Shown here: piece after piece, positions 22,463 through 23,247 of the stretch
Numbering within the stretch: position 1 is the first letter of the stretch
Layout of the letters: the number at the start of each line of letters is the position of its first letter
Assembly: GCA_964496705.1 (NCBI GenBank)
Contig: CAZCBJ010000042.1
Coordinates: forward strand, 1-23,247
Length of the DNA: 23,247 bases
Reading direction: 5' to 3'
Origin: CAZCBJ01 sp964496705
Lineage (GTDB): Bacteria > Chloroflexota > Anaerolineae > Anaerolineales > Anaerolineaceae
The notes under the pieces: model-generated
Seen by the model: the letters and a program-made list of their open reading frames with translations, nothing else
Database searches by the model: none
Told to the model about the DNA's origin: nothing
Program-made: the position numbers and the translations under genes

Positions 22463-23247
22463 TCTGCCTGATCCGACTGCCTCACCTGAACTGGCTGAAG
22501 CTGTGGAATTTGAGCGGTCAAGAAAACGGCGCGGTCTGGATCTGGCGTTTTTGCTGCTTCTTCTGCTGCTCTTGTGCCTGTGCAGCACGCTGCTGGTGCC
22601 ACGCTGGGTTGCTGATGCAAGCGTCGCTGGCACCCTGCCCGTGTCCATGCGCGCCACCTCCCGGGCGGATTACAGCCAGGTGGAAAATCCACCGGTTGTT
22701 CCGGGTATCAGCATCAACATCATCGAGGATGTGATCAGTGATTATGATCCTGACGCAGAAGATGTGCTTGAACGGGTGGCGACGGTGCAGGCGCAACTGC
22801 TCACCCCGATTGCCACCGCCACCCTCGCCCCGCCCACGCCCTTACCGACTGTCAATGAAGAGGAGCAGGCTCAAACCGCCACAGCGCTGTTCGCCCGCTT
22901 GATCACGCGCACCAGCGAGGCAGTCAACACACCCATTCCCGAGGCGACTGAAACGCGGGTCACTCCAAAGCCCAGCAATACCCCCCAGCCGACAGCGACG
23001 CGCCCCACATCGGAGCCAACCTTCACCCGCACCGTGCTCATTCCTCTGCCGACCAACACGCACACCTCCACGCCGGAGCCCACCAACACACGCACGCTCA
23101 CGCCCACGCGTACGCCAACTCCGACGCGCACGCCCACCCCCACCCGCACACCTACGTCAACAAACACGCCCACATCTACTGCAACCAACACAGCGACAGC
23201 CACGCATACCCATACACCCACCCCCACCCCGACGAAGACGAACACGG
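22455..23247 (+). CDS. Thr/Pro-rich single-pass membrane protein, partial (runs off the window)
   Basis: An open frame of 264 codons with no stop before the window ends, so the C-terminus is missing. The ATG overlaps the HD-GYP stop (ATGACTGA), implying translational coupling. After a short acidic start and a basic patch (RSRKRR, 21-26) comes a Leu-rich membrane helix (about 29-48), so the rest should lie outside. Residues about 60-110 are non-repetitive (PGISINIIEDVISDYDP), then an increasingly pure Thr/Pro/Asn low-complexity tail begins (TPTRTPTPTRTPTPTR and similar). Such linkers are common in surface proteins of Chloroflexi and often lead to a distal binding domain, here not visible. The antisense frame through this tail reads as Val/Gly repeats and is a shadow. 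Function unknown. Confidence 0.82.
   Translation, partial: MTDLPDPTASPELAEAVEFERSRKRRGLDLAFLLLLLLLLCLCSTLLVPRWVADASVAGTLPVSMRATSRADYSQVENPPVVPGISINIIEDVISDYDPDAEDVLERVATVQAQLLTPIATATLAPPTPLPTVNEEEQAQTATALFARLITRTSEAVNTPIPEATETRVTPKPSNTPQPTATRPTSEPTFTRTVLIPLPTNTHTSTPEPTNTRTLTPTRTPTPTRTPTPTRTPTSTNTPTSTATNTATATHTHTPTPTPTKTNT

Noticed and set aside
22871..23245. Minus-strand frame reading Val/Gly repeats
   Set aside because: It is the reverse complement of the Thr/Pro low-complexity tail of the plus-strand membrane protein, which has a start, membrane helix and coupling to the upstream gene.

Overview
The window looks like chromosomal DNA from an anaerobic or facultatively fermentative member of the Chloroflexi (Anaerolineae-like). 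This is inferred from gene content, not from a database match. The pointers are a very large SARP/BTAD-ATPase-TPR regulator, an alpha-beta fused glycyl-tRNA synthetase, a single-chain pyruvate:ferredoxin oxidoreductase followed by a DHODH-like protein, HisKA_7TM-type and HD-GYP c-di-GMP proteins, a Thr/Pro-rich membrane-anchored protein, and many short palindromic intergenic repeats. The coding DNA is GC-rich. I saw no phage genes, transposase, CRISPR array, rRNA or tRNA.

Left part (1-5240): a 480-bp mosaic of short palindromic repeats precedes a minus-strand SARP-type regulator (484-3729). Divergent from it is a small secreted protein of unknown function (4095-4634). A second repeat-rich spacer follows (4635-5240), with a 60-bp palindrome, a 234-bp inverted-repeat-bounded element holding three consecutive hairpins, and a 70-bp repeat. 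Two repeat families occur on both sides of the regulator/secreted-protein pair in mirror order (R3-R1 ... R1-R3), all in direct orientation.

Middle part (5241-11252): a membrane-anchored protein with an FGE/SUMF1-type fold that lacks the catalytic cysteines, a 73-aa orphan protein, a strong bidirectional hairpin terminator, then the minus-strand operon nifJ (PFOR) -> DHODH-like flavoprotein. The flavoprotein lacks the DHODH catalytic Cys/Ser loop, so it probably serves electron transfer with PFOR and not pyrimidine synthesis.

Right part (11598-23247), all plus strand: a 7TM-PASx3-GAF-GGDEF diguanylate cyclase with an intact I-site, fused GlyRS, a DegV-family fatty-acid-binding protein, a GH127 beta-L-arabinofuranosidase-type enzyme with the full Zn-cysteine set, a dCache-HAMP-HD-GYP c-di-GMP phosphodiesterase behind a near-consensus sigma-70 promoter, and, overlapping it by 8 bp, a Thr/Pro-rich single-pass membrane protein that runs off the window. 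Cyclic-di-GMP synthesis and breakdown enzymes therefore both lie within 11 kb. The most unusual material is the repeat architecture and the two apparent 'pseudo-enzymes' (FGE-like and DHODH-like).
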